Shown here: positions 11,837 through 25,330 of the stretch, piece by piece
Position numbering within the stretch: position 1 is the first letter of the stretch
How the letters are laid out: each line of letters opens with the position of its first letter
Source of the DNA: Pomacea canaliculata
Taxonomy: Eukaryota > Mollusca > Gastropoda > Architaenioglossa > Ampullariidae
Direction: 5' to 3'
DNA length: 64,000 nt
Assembly (NCBI RefSeq): GCF_003073045.1
Contig: NC_037595.1
Coordinates: forward strand, 8,049,509-8,113,508
The notes under the pieces: model-generated
Database searches by the model: none
Seen by the model: only the letters and a program-made list of their open reading frames with translations
What the model was told of the DNA's origin: nothing
Made by a program: the position numbers and the translations under genes

Positions 11837-14410
11837 TGCCAGTCAGCAGGATCTTCCTTTTTGTCAGCAGTAACCAAAACCTGGAAGACAAGATGCAGGA
11901 CAATACATAACAATGTGACTGACGGAGTATTTCATGTTCATAAATTCATTCATATATTGTGGAGTAGTGGAAACTTTATAAATAATCTACCCAAAGATGC
12001 GATCAGATTACAAACACAAGGACAGACTAAGGTAACTAAGAAAAATGTTTATCAGAGGAATGGGAATGCTATGCTTTAGAGAAACAGCATCCGAACCCGA
12101 AGGCGCACATGTTAACCGGTTCGACACCCGTCTGACGCCGCACACATCCTCCAGTAGCAGCGAGGTAAAGGACAGCAGCACCGCCTTGACAAAGGCCTGT
12201 CTACTGGGTAAGAGAGGGTTCGAACACCTCACTATTTTACGGACAGAGGACTACTTTTACAAGAAAATAGTAGTAATAATGTCTTTTCAACTTTTCTCGT
12301 GTGGAGGCATGTTTGTCATTTTGTATACAGGCGAACCGTCAGAGCTATTAATACTTTACTGTTTGATGCACTTCTCTGCCACCGGATACCACAGCAGTTT
12401 TATACACATGTCTGTGTTGGTGCAACAATCCTCCACATCTCATTCAGCAAACCGTGCTGCTTTGTCTACGGAGGGTCACTTATTATTTCAAGCATAAAAT
12501 CACAAGAAACCAATAATTCAAGCTTGATTAACACTAGTGTAACCTGTTACCTCTTGGTGTCCTGATTTTGACAGAAAGCACAACTCCTCTGATCGATTAA
12601 CAAAGGCTTAAGTCTTTCGAATGATTTCAGTTACATTGCCCCTCCCCCAGTAAAAAAAATGTGACACTCGCAGCTAATAAGTTTTGCACTTCACATTCCT
12701 ACCCCACTGCAGAAAGAGTTAAACTTATCACATTCCCGCACAAACATTTACAATTACACACATGAATGTCCATGTCGTCTGAAAAAATAACCAACCAAAC
12801 AAACAAACGCGAAGAGAACATAAATTCCATTGCTGTATTTTATGCAATTCACAGGTAAGTTTACATTGTTTCAAAAACCTTTCACTCAGGGGGAAACTCC
12901 GCAATTACTCATTTTCAGCAATGCTCAGCATCGCACCAATATGTCAGTATATCTGATTGTTATCCTAATTTTCTTCTTATTGTGAAGTTTCAGTAGCAGA
13001 ATATAAGCTGTAACATCTCTGTTCTACAGGCCTACCTAAGTCTATTAACAAGGAAGTATATACAGTACAGTGGAACCTCGGTTAACGAACTTAATCCGTT
13101 CTGGAAAGCTGTTCGTTAACGGAAATGTTCGTTATCCGAAACAATTTTTTCCATAAGAAATAAAGGAAATAGATTTAATTGTTCCCAGCCCCTGTTGACT
13201 CGCTAATATTTGAAAGTACAGGCTATATATATATAGTATTTGTTTAATGAGAACAGTTATAATGCAATATAAACGGAGTTAAATAACATAAAAACATTAA
13301 CGAAAGCATTTAAACAGAAAACTTGCCGTTTGGACGGCGTGGTTGGAGCAGGTGTGGGAGGAAGGGGTGGAATTACTGCTTTGAATCCCCTCTCCATGAG
13401 CACACGTGACATTATAAAATCGGGAAGACTTCCCTTTTCTGTAGCTTTGAGGTTGAAGAAAAAACTTGTCCAGTGTCTGCTTCTTCTGCCTTTTTTTGTA
13501 AAACTCTTCGGTAATACGACATCACATATCCGACAGACGCATGCCACCTTCATACTTTGAAATCATTTCCTTTTTCAATTCCATTTGTTGGCCGCGTCTT
13601 GTTTACCTCATACTATTAATTGCTCTTAATCTTCTTTGGAGCCATATTGAGATATATCTTATTAAAAATAAAGCACAACAATCACTAAATAAGAAGGATG
13701 CGCACAGTAAGGAACGACTGATCGTAACTGTCTCGAGCGCGAATGATTACATGCTGGTCGGTCACGTGTGGTTCACGTGGCTGTTCGTTATCCGAAATTT
13801 TGTTCGCTATCGGAGACAACTTTTAACGAAATTTTTGTTCGTTATCCGAAATTTTGTTCGCTATCCGAGACAAATTTTTAGCGAAATTTTTGTTCGTTAA
13901 CCGAAAAATTCGCTATCCGAGGCGTTCGCTAACCGAGGTTCCACTGTATCTGCATGCACTGCGTTTGTTGTTGTGCTCCCAACACATCTTGCTCGTCACA
14001 CCCTATGTCTACATTTCAGAAAGATGCATAAAATCATTTAACTCTTCCTCTAACAAACCAGCAAACACTATGATACATCCTGTATAATGGTCGCCAGATG
14101 AAACCAGACACTGTTGTAATCTGCTACATTCCAAGTACAGTGACCCACAAACAGGTCCACCCTCGCCATTTTGGTTTTCTAAATGTCGAGCTAGGGTTGT
14201 CAAATAGCAATCTTTTTCACCGATCTTCTGATCGGAATATGTATAGAGCAGAAAGGATTCTTTACTTTTTATAATCTCTCGAAAAACTACTTTTAAAAAG
14301 TAGGTGATCTTTCGTAACAAATTAGTTGTCCACATCAGATTATGGCGTGGGATTTAACTCAGCTTGCAAAGTTTGCAGATTGCTGATAAAAGAAATTAAA
14401 TCGACCTTAC
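11837..14410 (-). other. 5'-UTR intron of gene A
   Basis: The acceptor CTTCCAG is at about 11887-11881, giving an exon start at 11880 upstream of the ATG at 11836. The donor is at 14410 (AAAG|GTAAGG). The intron holds the pogo-like element at 13068-13946 and no other coding evidence. Confidence 0.55.
13068..13946. mobile_element. Pogo/Tigger-like non-autonomous element
   Basis: The ends are inverted repeats starting CAGTGGAACCTCGGTTA and closing with AACCGAGGTTCCACTG, flanked by TA (13066-13067, 13947-13948). This terminus is typical of pogo/Tigger elements. The subterminal zones repeat GTTCGTTATCCGAAA several times. The 879-bp interior has no DDE transposase frame, so it is a deletion derivative. 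It sits in the first intron of gene A. Confidence 0.8.
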
Positions 14411-14580
14411 CTTTATTAGCAGCAGATATTGTGACACCTGGAGAAGCCTGTGTATTGCGTCCAGTTAAAACTACTTAGTGGTTTGGAAGTGCAAACAGCA
14501 CGAGCAAAAGATCTTGCAACTACAAACACCACATATCCCAGAAGACCATTCGATAATGACGTAATGAGTAATAACCAATC
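14411..14580 (-). promoter_or_regulatory. Gene A non-coding exon 1 and core promoter
   Basis: The minus strand has a leader exon ending AATAAAG|GTAAGG at 14411. Upstream lie a CRE-like TGACGTAA (plus 14557-14564) and CCAAT (plus 14575-14579). The gene B promoter has the same two boxes with nearly the same spacing (38234-38241, 38251-38255), and surrounding bases are alike. A CREB/ATF and NF-Y type promoter is the natural reading. The exact start site is not visible. Confidence 0.6.
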
Positions 14581-14979
14581 ATCACATATTCCTAACTGAT
14601 TTTTTAATTCAACGGAAGCCGCTACGTCCGTTGCAAATGTTGATTTGGTTGATTTTATAACTGTTATGGTTTGATTGACAATATTTCAAGAAGGTTTCAA
14701 CGTTTGTTTTTCGCCCCCGTCTTCCCGGAATAGAAAGATAAGTTTCCAAGAAAGAGTGTGACCTGGAAAGCAGCAAGGCCATGCGTACACAGCATCTGAC
14801 ATTCATCTGCACCGAGCGACCTGACGAGAGCGTGTGGGGGAGGACAGATTATTTCTTCCGCTCAGAAAATGTTATCCTGTGTATATCTAGCTTTAACACC
14901 TGCTTACAGTCATTATCATGAAACAGTCGCCGTGTAGAAAGGTCAAAGCAGTAACATCTGTCTCTCACTCACTCTAACA

Positions 14980-15346
14980 CAGTGGTTCTCAAAGTTTTTC
15001 GGACCGCGGACCACTTTACTTAAGTAAAAGATATGGCGGACCACCAAGGCCACTGTAAAAAATATGGCGGACCACCAAGGCCTAAAAATCAGTCTGTACT
15101 ATGAATTTCAAATTTAAATTGCTGCATTTTTTTCATTTTAATTCTAAACTAAATGTCCTTTTGTAAAAGTAGTATAGTTATAAGATGACATACGTATACC
15201 TCGTTCTTTGTAATTAAAATGTTAATGCGAGGAATGCATCACTTTAAACATCACTTTGCTGACATATGACGACTGTCAGCCGCGGACCACCTGACTTATG
15301 CCCACGGACCACTAGTGGTCCGCGGACCACACTTTGAGAACCACTG
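14980..15346. mobile_element. hAT-type MITE with 8-bp target duplication
   Basis: The inverted repeats CAGTGGTTCTCAAAG and CTTTGAGAACCACTG bound a 367-bp element flanked by CTCTAACA at 14972-14979 and 15347-15354. An 8-bp duplication and CAGTGGTTCTCAA-type ends are diagnostic of hAT elements. The interior repeats GGCGGACCACCAAGGCC-like motifs and has no transposase. Confidence 0.85.
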
Positions 15347-17329
15347 CTCTAACACACACGCACACGTGACTGATCCAAGCAAGAGCGTAGGCCCACTCCC
15401 TGAGAGCGGGAAACGTTGTTTAACTGGGCATCTGACAGCGGGCAGTACGGTGGTGCATGACTCTCACCTCTCCTCGCTCCTACGCTCTCTGGCCCCTAAT
15501 GCTAACGACTGAGATTATTTCCAGTAGCTGCCTCCAGTACTCGTACCTACTCCCGATATACGTCTCTCGAGTTCCGCGATGCACGAAGCGTAACTCCCCT
15601 CAAACAGCTCTCCGGCCTGGCTGCGGGGAAAACCCAGTAGGACTGTCATTGGGAGTAGAAGAGTCTAACTCTTTGCCCTATCGTCACTCTTTCTTTCTAC
15701 ATCGACCTCAGAGTCGCACCTACTTAATTAGCAGGTCTCAATTTTGCTATACTGACCCTTTTGTAGTCAGCAAGGTGACTCAGAGTGTAGAGCAGCGAAT
15801 CTCTCACCATGTGCTTTGCTTACTAGCGAACAAGCAAAGTAACCCGATAACAAGTGCTGGTGAAAGGATTTGTCAGAGACCGCGGGTATAGCGTAGTCAA
15901 GTACCAACCGAGTTTTCTAGTGACGTATATACATGTGCAAAGTTATATAATGTCAGAGAAAATACATCGTGGGCAGAGCACTTCAGCTTCCGACATTGCT
16001 GTAGGATCTCCCTCAAGCATCCTGTTTGATTTGTATCACAATCCAGTCACAGTCCTAAAAAAAATAATGAATGTCCAACAGAAAAGGGAACCTGCATTGT
16101 GATTTAGAAGTGCCGCAGTGCAAAAGACAAAGAAAGGCCCTGACTTGATGTGAAATATCTACTATTACATAGCCTGATCTGTGTGTCAGCTCACAGGTTG
16201 TGTAATTCTTACATATACACAACAATAGAAACCAGAATGAAGTATATTTAACAGTGAAAGCAAGACATAGTTATACACACGATGATGGAGAGTCTGCATA
16301 AACTGATCTACACACCATGCTAAAAGACACAGCAGGGCATCTTAGAGAGCCCGCAAATGTGTAGGTATGTAAATGTTATACATTCAGCTAAACTTGGTGA
16401 TCAAAACATAAAAATATATGTCATGACCAGGCACAACAGAGCCAAGTTACACCAGAGTTAAAGTTCTTAAGTTACAAGCAAGTGCTCAAGTACAAACAAA
16501 TTCGAGCGTTAAAAAGACGATGAATGCTTGATAAAAAAATCCTAGTCCTACATCTATTCTAGACATCCTTCACACTATACACCTGCACTTAGTATTCAGC
16601 ATTAAATGAAAAATGATTTTGGTTATATATATATTCTCTGCACTTGAATACATTTAGGATTGTCCTGCATTTAATACAAGTTTCCTGCCTACATGTTCAA
16701 TGCCAAGTCTGTACAATTACTAAGGTAGCAACAACAACCCATTCTTCGCTGCACCAGATTCTTAACTACAGGCAATTTTTCCAGTCTTTCCTATCAAGTG
16801 GCAACAAGGTCACAGCATTGTATTGTGAACCAGTCTGTGTATTTGTGGGGTTTATTTATAACTACTTAAGATCTTTGAAGAAATATTTCGTGTAATGTGC
16901 AATTGGTTCTATTCCTTACATCATCTTCACCAATGGCACGTATCGATGTTTTTCGGAGTGTCTCTGTTTGTTGAGCATGCTCACGAATCTATTTTTTTAC
17001 CCTGTCAGGTATTGAATATTCAAAATATACTGCATCACAAGCATTTATATATCTTATAGCAATCTCCCTCAACATAACAACACATTACTGTCGTTGTACG
17101 TTAATACATTAAAAGCTAATTTTACCTCACTGTTCTTTCTTCTTCTGCCTTAGGCAATACCGATCACTCATGTGTTAATCCAATATATCAAAGTATATAA
17201 CACATGAATACAAACAAACTTTTGGATGGCAGTTCTGGCCCTGTTCACTTACCTACACAAATAAACACATACATCGACTTTATCTGCAGAAATCGCCCTT
17301 ACAACTACAAAGAAGCTATTTGATGCTTA

Positions 17330-18230
17330 CCAATCACACACACACAATTAGTATATAAAACTCCCCCCCCCCACAACATCACCCCATCAATCGTATATAT
17401 ATATAAAACCCCTCACACACCACACATCTCTTATGCACACCTGTAAACCCCACCATCACACGCTAATCTGCTAATAAAATAGTAACCCCCGCACTCACTT
17501 ATCCTGCCTTTATATATTACATGAACTACCTTACACACCATACCTATCTGTCCGACCATATACATCAACTACTTACTAAAGTGATATATATATTAAAATA
17601 ATCTCTACACACTTCTATATGTTTGTATATAAACACAATCATACACATTGCCCAGTCTGCTTATAAATATCCCCCATCTTGTAATGAATAAATTCCCCGA
17701 CCACACTCCCTCACTCATCATATTTGCTACTATAGATATACTCTCCTCTGACACTGTATCTTTATGAATACAATTAACCCCACCACCACACCACACCAAG
17801 CTCAATATCGTATTATATGATATACACCAACACACCTACCATCTAACTGTATAAATATCAACATCACCACCAAACAGCCTCATATTTGCTATTTATAACC
17901 TCACCACCCCCAACCACAGTATACCATATAATATTATGAGCCCCCCCACATTTATATATTCCATCTATATTGTATTTAATATAATCCCCCTTTCCTCATC
18001 CACTTGTATCTTCTAAACACTGACTCCCACACTAGACACTCATACCTATATATTATACCCACCACCAACATCTCTGTTATGATGTCATCTCCTCACATTT
18101 ATATTTTTGCCTTTATAGAAGTTGATATCTACATCATCCACATCACGAATATACTTCAATTTATTATGTATATTATTAACACTCCCACCTCCCACAAACA
18201 TACAGATTACTTATTTCTTCTTCTAAGTTT
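17330..18230. repeat. Degenerate CA/TA-rich satellite (copy in first contig end)
   Basis: Loose tandem units of roughly 40-60 bases combine CACACAC, ATATCTGCTTATATAT-like and C-rich (CCCCCCC) parts. The equivalent stretch at 24290-25330 preserves longer CACACA runs, so bases seem to have been lost here in sequencing or assembly. Non-coding. Confidence 0.65.
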
Positions 18231-20920
18231 CTCTAAGAAACTAACTCTAGCTCATCTAATAAGGCTGTTTATTGTATGTCCAGTAAGAAGAACGTTTAGC
18301 ATTGCAGATTTGAGTAATTAACGTGATAAATTATTTCGACATGGTCATCATATTTTTTGTAAGTGAATGAATGATTACAATAATTTTGAGCTTTCATTTC
18401 AGGGTTCTTTTGTCGTACAATGTTCTTGTTTACATTTATTACTGTAGTTCTGTTTGCAATACTCAGTGTGGCATTCAGCAATCTTGACAAGCGCCTTCAA
18501 ATTTCAAGTATAATGATTATGCGATAATTCTTATTTTCCAGGAGAGTTTGAAATAAAGTGCTGTCGAATAAATCAAACTACTTTGAACAATTCCCCGACT
18601 GTGCATATCTTGTCTTTTCGGCACAACCTATCGGCGCACAAGAATTCCGTAGGCTCGCCATGTAAACATCGGTGCTTTTCTCACTATAACTATCAACAGT
18701 CGATTGTCTAATCAGTATTCTACATACTGTCTTAAGTTTATGGCAAATATCTGCAGTCATAGCCTGTAGTAGATAGGCCTTCCGCTGTGACAGCGTCTTA
18801 TGCCCACATCACGCGAGCAGCGCTCATAGAATGTCTCATCGATCTAAAATGAAGTTCAATCCATTTTAATTCATCCACACTCTGAATTGTGCAATCGGGT
18901 CACAAAAACACCGTTGTCTCGACAACACGTGTTGCTAGTAACCACGTGAAGCCCCATTTTTCTCCAGCGATACAGTACACAGCCACCGGGCACGTACATT
19001 ATACGCGATAACAGACCGCTTCTCCCTCCCGTGGCCTACGAATTTTCGTCATCCACCGGATGCTCTATTACGATTAGACCCTCTCGCACGGCATACGGGC
19101 CTGGTGGCTCGAATCCAAACACTTGCAGCATGCCTGCTAACATCTAAAGCGAGTAACCGAGTTGTTACCCCTAGCGTGCCAACCGTTGCGCGTCGGCATA
19201 CGGGCGGCACTGCCCTACCCGCTGCACAAAGTTAGTCCGAATAGATTGTAAATGCAAACAAATGAACAAAGTACGTCGTCTCTCTTAGTAATGACAACAA
19301 AGACTAGATTCCCATTAAGAGAGCTAGAAAAACAAGAAAACTTTTGTCGCCTTTAGCCTCCCCTGACGAGATAAAAGCGATAACTAAGTAATAAGCAATA
19401 ATTATTATGAGAATAATAGTATAACATAAGGAATAAGGTAATCAAAGGAGTCGGAATTGAAGGTAGAAAAATGGTTGCTAAGAAAAAAGTTATTTACAAG
19501 TTCCTGAGTGAGATCTCTAGATACAGTATCTCTGGCACTAGGTGGAGTACTCGGAGATTACATGTATATTAGCACTGACTTATATAAAACATTTCTTTTT
19601 GCTTCAGTACTTTACTGCATAAACACTTGTTGGCTCATCTCTGTTGTGTCGTACCCTTGGAGTTTTCCCTTGCCTCCTGCTCGAGAAGCTGAGTTGTGCG
19701 CAATAATTGCGTCTTTAACGTCCCGACCCGTTCCAAGGCATCTGTCACGAATACAACAATTTGGATCAAACAAAGAGCCTCCATCTCAATCGTGATTCCA
19801 TCGAGTGGGAGGCAGTATTTCAACTGCAGTCTCGTCTACAACTGAGGCTGGAAGACAACTTCACCTGCAGAAGATCCTGTATGAATTGCATAGATCCACA
19901 AAGCATCTCTAAATTATTTTACCTGACTAGCTCATCAGTTCCAAGATAGCAGGTTTAGTATGGTGGTTCAATCACAAGACTATGTTTGTGGTTGATTTAA
20001 TGACGCATCACAGTCGAGAAAGATTCTGCGTCTGTCGGTTCTGTGCTGCAGTCCATCTTGAGTTATTCGGATTACATTGAGAGACAAGTCTGCTAGACAC
20101 TATTCCGCTCACATGTCTGTTCATTCTGTGTAACATTTACTCCCTACGCTACGCATCCGCACACACTTTGAAGCTGAGTCAACCCACTCTCGGACACTTT
20201 CCGAAAAAAAGCGACCCACCTCCGAGCTCACTCCCTACCTTCCTCCCCACTCTTTTGTAACACGCACCAACATCCGCGCTACCCGCCTCGCACTTACTGG
20301 ACTACCAATTATTCCCTGGTCGGCCATGACCCGTCCCTGCTGCCACGTACCAGAAAACAACAACTTCTAATATGACAGTAAAATGATTCAGTTAGCAAGT
20401 AGACTTCATCATTTCATTTTACAAAGACAGCCTACAGTCAACACCAACCAGTAAGAAAACTGTTAAGAGCTGTTTATAAACCTCTCTTTGAATACTGTAA
20501 TCTCTTATATCTATTCAAAATCGATTTAATTACTGATCCGCATGATTTGAAATATATGTAATTTCTCATATAAGTGAACTATAATATATAATAAGTTAAT
20601 ATAAATGAAATCATTAGGGCCTAAAATCCACAGCCAGTTTGAATTATATATTTTTTTATATAAACGTATAGGAAACCTTTTATACTCTGAATTTTGAATT
20701 TTTTTAATTTAATTATCATGACCAAAAAAGAATGAGAGGAAATTATTATGAACAATACCGTTCTACCTTATTCTCATTACTTCAATTATAACAGTTATAA
20801 CAATTATGAATAAGTTGATTAGTCAGTGAAGGATCTCTGAAGTAAGACTGAGGAAAGAAGATTATAAGCGAAGATCTTCACTCGCCCTTGCTGATGTCGT
20901 GGCATCCCTCGCGTCCATAA

Positions 20921-21020
20921 NNNNNNNNNNNNNNNNNNNNNNNNNNNNNNNNNNNNNNNNNNNNNNNNNNNNNNNNNNNNNNNNNNNNNNNNNNNNNNNN
21001 NNNNNNNNNNNNNNNNNNNN
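20921..21020. other. Assembly gap of 100 N
   Basis: Exactly 100 undetermined bases, the usual placeholder for a join of unknown size. It separates the two copies of the 6.5-7.1 kb segment. Confidence 0.99.
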
Positions 21021-21651
21021 CTAGCAGCAGATATCTGTTGGGACACTGAGAAGCTCTGTGTAGTTGCGTCCAGTTAAAACTATCTGGTAGTGGTTACTGG
21101 AATGCAAACATTGGCACCAAGCAATAAGATCTTGCCAACTACAAAACAGCCACATGACCCATAAACTCTAATGTCGATAATGCACTGCAGTAATGAATGA
21201 AGTAACCGAAGGTCATGCACGATATTCCTAAAACGGAGTATTTTTAATTCTAGACAGAGCCGCTAACGTTCGTTGCAAATGTTGTTTGGTTGATTTTTAT
21301 AACTTGGTTATGGGTTTGCATTGACATATTTCAAGAAAGTTATTTTTTCAGAACGTTGTTTTCGCCCGTCCGTACTTCCGAAGTAGAAAGTATAAGTTTC
21401 CCAAGAAAAGATGATGACCTGTGAAGCAGCAAGGCATGCGTACAACATGCTGACATTCATTTCTGCATCAGCGTACCTAACAGATGGTGTGGTATTCGTT
21501 TGGAGCCGAACATCGTTATTCTTTCACGCTCAGAAATGTTATCCTGTGTATATCAGCTTTAGCTACTCTCTTACATCATTATCTTTAAACAGTCGCGGTG
21601 GAAAATGAGGGTCAAAGCATATAACTCATTCTGTTCTCATCTCACTCTAAT

Positions 21652-22030
21652 CAGTGGTTCTCATATTAGTTTTTCGGGCCCCGCCGGACCCCTTTATATT
21701 AAGTAAAGATATGCGGTACCACACGGCACACTTAAAAAATATGTCGGCGACCTACCAAGCCTATAAAGTCTTCTGGTACATGAATGTCAAAGTTTATAAT
21801 TGCTGCATTTTTGTTCCACTTTCAATTCTCAACTAAATGCCTTTTGACAAAGTAGTATAGTTATTCGATGACATACGTATAACTCTCTTTGTAATTAAAT
21901 GTTAATCTCGAGTAATCACTCACTTTAAACATCGACTGTTGCTGAATATGATGGACGACTTCGCCGCGGAACACCTACTTATGCCAGCGGACACTAAGTG
22001 TCCGCGAACCACACTTATTGGAATCCCATG
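21652..22030. mobile_element. Noisy copy of the hAT-type MITE
   Basis: The same element and flank as 14980-15346. It opens with CAGTGGTTCTCA but has many indels and a scrambled right end near 22015-22030. In a normally evolving genome both flanks would not match too, so this is the same insertion read twice. Confidence 0.7.
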
Positions 22031-24289
22031 CCTACACACACGCTATCACACTGAACTTGATCAACGAAAAAGAGCGTAGCCTGACTCCTGAGAAGCGGAA
22101 ATTTGTTTACTGGGCAAGTCTGGACAGGGAGCAGTGCGAGGTGGCTGGCTGGTACTTCGACTTCCTCTCCCTCGCGTCCTACTCCCTATGCTGCGCCCGG
22201 TATGCATGAAAATCAACTGAGGATATTACTCAAGTCAGCTGCTCAGTCCCGGAAAGCTATCTCGGGCCTCTCCAGATTACGGTCTCTCGAGTTCCGCATT
22301 TGCGACGTAGCGGCTTTACTTCGCCCTTCAACTGGGCTTCTGCCGGCCTGCATGCGGAAAGACGGCCGGTGACTTCAGTGGAGGTGAAGGAGGCAACTAC
22401 TTCCTATCGCACCGGTCCGTCTTTCCTTACAATCGAACTGTGTTCCCGAGTCCACCTACTAATTAATGCGTCAATCATTGTGCTCTCGAATGTTAGGCGT
22501 ATGTTGACCGCTGGAGTGTGGGTAGGTCATCAGTGACTGTCGAATGTGAAGTGTCGATCTCTCACCGATGGTGTTTCGTGTTTACTCAGCGAAGACAAAA
22601 AGAAAGTAACGGAAACATAAACAAAGGGGCTCGGTCAAACCGGGTATTTTGTCAGAGAGACCAACGGATAGGCGATTCAACTACCATTAACGTCGACTAT
22701 GTAGATCTTTAGACAATTGACATTGCAAAGTTTAAAAATGCTTCAGAAATTAATTACTGTGGGCCAGGCTATAACTTCAGCTTTCCGACATTGCTATGTA
22801 GAGCATCTCCCCCTCAAGCATCCTGTTTTATTTGGTATCACTCAATCAACAGTCATCACTAAAAAAATTCATGAGGAATGCTCAACATGCATATAAGGTG
22901 AATATCTCTTGCACTGTGGGTTGGCAATAGAAAGGCCCGAGCAAGACAAATGAAGAGCTTTGCGTAGCCTTGAAATTGTAAAATAAGTTGGTCAATACAT
23001 AGCCTGTGTTCAGTAGGGTATGTGTTAATTTTCGTTACAGTTATTAACACGATATAACCCAGATGGCGTATATTTATTACAGTATGAATAGCAAGGTGAC
23101 ATTCTAGTATACACAATCGATGGAGGTTCAATTGATTTATAAACTGTCTACAACACATCGGCAAACACATCAGAGTCATTTAGAGAGGAACAGTTGTATT
23201 TTGTTAAACTGCCTGTTATACAATTCACTAAACATGGTATTCAAAACAAAAAAAATATTCATTGACCGTGACAAGCATTACTAATACATGAGGTTACTTA
23301 AGGTCCTGCTAATTACAAAGCAAGTGCTCAGTTACAAACAAAGTGGTACTGTAAACGATGATGGCTTGCATAAAAAAAATTCCTATCTTCCTACATTCTA
23401 TTCATATCCTAAGCCCTTCACATCATACACCTTTCACTTAGTATTCCAGTTGAATGATAGGAAATAATTTTGTTATAATATTTTATGCTTCTGCACTTAT
23501 TGGAATAGCATTAGGGTTTGCCTGAATTTAATGACGAATCTCCTGCAGCGACATGTTCAAAATGCCCAATTTCCTCCGACAATTTACTAATATCAACAAA
23601 GAACCCAAATTCTTCTGCTGACAACCATAATCTTATAACTAAAACATGGGCAATTTTGTTCAAGCTGTTCCTATCATGGGCAGACAAGCACAGCATTTGT
23701 CATGTTTAAACCAGTGCTTGTATTTGTGGGGATTTTCATTTTGCATAACTACTTTAAGAATTCTTGAAGAAATATTTCGTGTAATGTAGCACTACTTGTT
23801 CATTCCTTACATCCGATCTCACCAATGCACTTAGTTCATGTTTTTCAGAGTGTCCTACTGTTTGTGAAGCTTATGCTTCAAGAATCTTTATTTTTTCACC
23901 CTTTCAAGGGTATTGAGATATTCAAAATATACATACATTTCACAAGCATTACTATATATCTATACAATCTCCCTCAATTACACACACACATTTTACATCA
24001 TGGTCAGTTTTAAAGTTTAATACATTTAAAAGCTAATTTTTTACCTCACTTGTTCTTTCCTTCTTCTAGCCCTTTAATGCAAATCGCATCACCTGATGTG
24101 TAATCAAATAAATCAAAGTATATAAAACACATGTAAACAAACAAAACGTTTTTGGAGGGGATAGTTCTGGCCCTCTGTCATTCTACCTACACCAGATATA
24201 TTACACATACATTCTACTTATATCTGCAATACATATATAAAATCCCCCTTACAACAACTCATAGATGCTTATTTGATGCTTACACAAGC

Positions 24290-25330
24290 CACATGCACAC
24301 ACACATATATATATATGTAACTCCCCCCCCCGACACACACACCATACTCATTATCAGTATATATATAAATCTCCCCTCACATAGTACACGCACACACATC
24401 TGCTTATGCACACATGTGAAACCCCACCCATCCACACAGCCATATATCTGCTTATATACAATATGTAACCCCCCATGCACATACACTCATCTCTGCCTTA
24501 TATATATACATGTAACCTACCTTACACACCATACTCATATCTGCTCCTGACATATACACACACCTACTCTACTCATATGTGCATATATATATTTAAAAAT
24601 AATCCTCCTACACACAGTCTCATATCTGCTTATGTATAATACACAAACATACACATGCACACGTCTGGGATGAATTTCTTATATATATCCCCCATCTGCA
24701 TATGCATAAAATATCCCCGACACACTCCCCCTACTCACTCATATTGCATATATAAATATAATTCCTCTCCACTCATGCACACTTGTATCTGCTTATGAAT
24801 ACAATTAACCCCCCACCACCCACCACACACAGCCTCATATCTGCTTATATGTATATACCACCCTGAACACCACACCTACTCACTCATAAATGTATATATA
24901 ATCAACTACACACACACACAAACAGCCTCATATTGCTTATTTATTAACCTCCACCACCCAGTACACACAGTCTTTAATCCATTTTATATATATACTGTAA
25001 TCCCCCCCCCCACATATATCTGCATATATAAAATACCCCCTGACACACACACCCTTACTCCACTCATATTTGCATGTATATATAAAATCCCCCTCCTCAT
25101 GCCACACTTGTATTTCTTATATACACATGTACTCCCCCACACCCCAACACACTCATATCCATATATATTTAATACCCACCAACACACACATCTCTGCTTA
25201 TAGATGTCAATCTCCCCACATACATATATTTGCTTATAGATATACTACCCACATCCACACACGATTATACTCATATTTACTTATGTATATATATGTAAAC
25301 CTCCACCTCCACAAACACATATATTTCTCT
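24290..25330. repeat. Degenerate CA/TA-rich satellite (copy in second contig end)
   Basis: The same array as 17330-18230 in a longer version. Recurrent parts are CACACACA, CATATCTGCTTATA, TATATATA and runs of C. Non-coding; open frames rich in His and Tyr are artefacts of the repeat. Confidence 0.65.

Larger units (their letters stand above)
14415..20920. repeat. First copy of a 6.5-kb segment, probable contig-end overlap
   Basis: Collinear with 21021-28145 over its whole length and ending exactly at the N gap. Differences are dominated by small insertions and deletions spread evenly through unique and repeat sequence. The region holds the gene A promoter, a hAT-type MITE, a degenerate CA/TA-rich satellite and no coding region I can support. 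See the finding on the gap. Confidence 0.8.

Noticed and set aside
12080-12240. tRNA gene or SINE
   Set aside because: GGTTCGACAC and GGTTCGAACAC resemble B boxes, but no A box at proper spacing and no cloverleaf could be drawn.
18780-19210. tRNA-like repeat in the duplicated segment (also 26000-26460)
   Set aside because: GGCTCGAATCC and GGTTCGATACTC suggest B boxes, but both copies are too noisy to test a fold.
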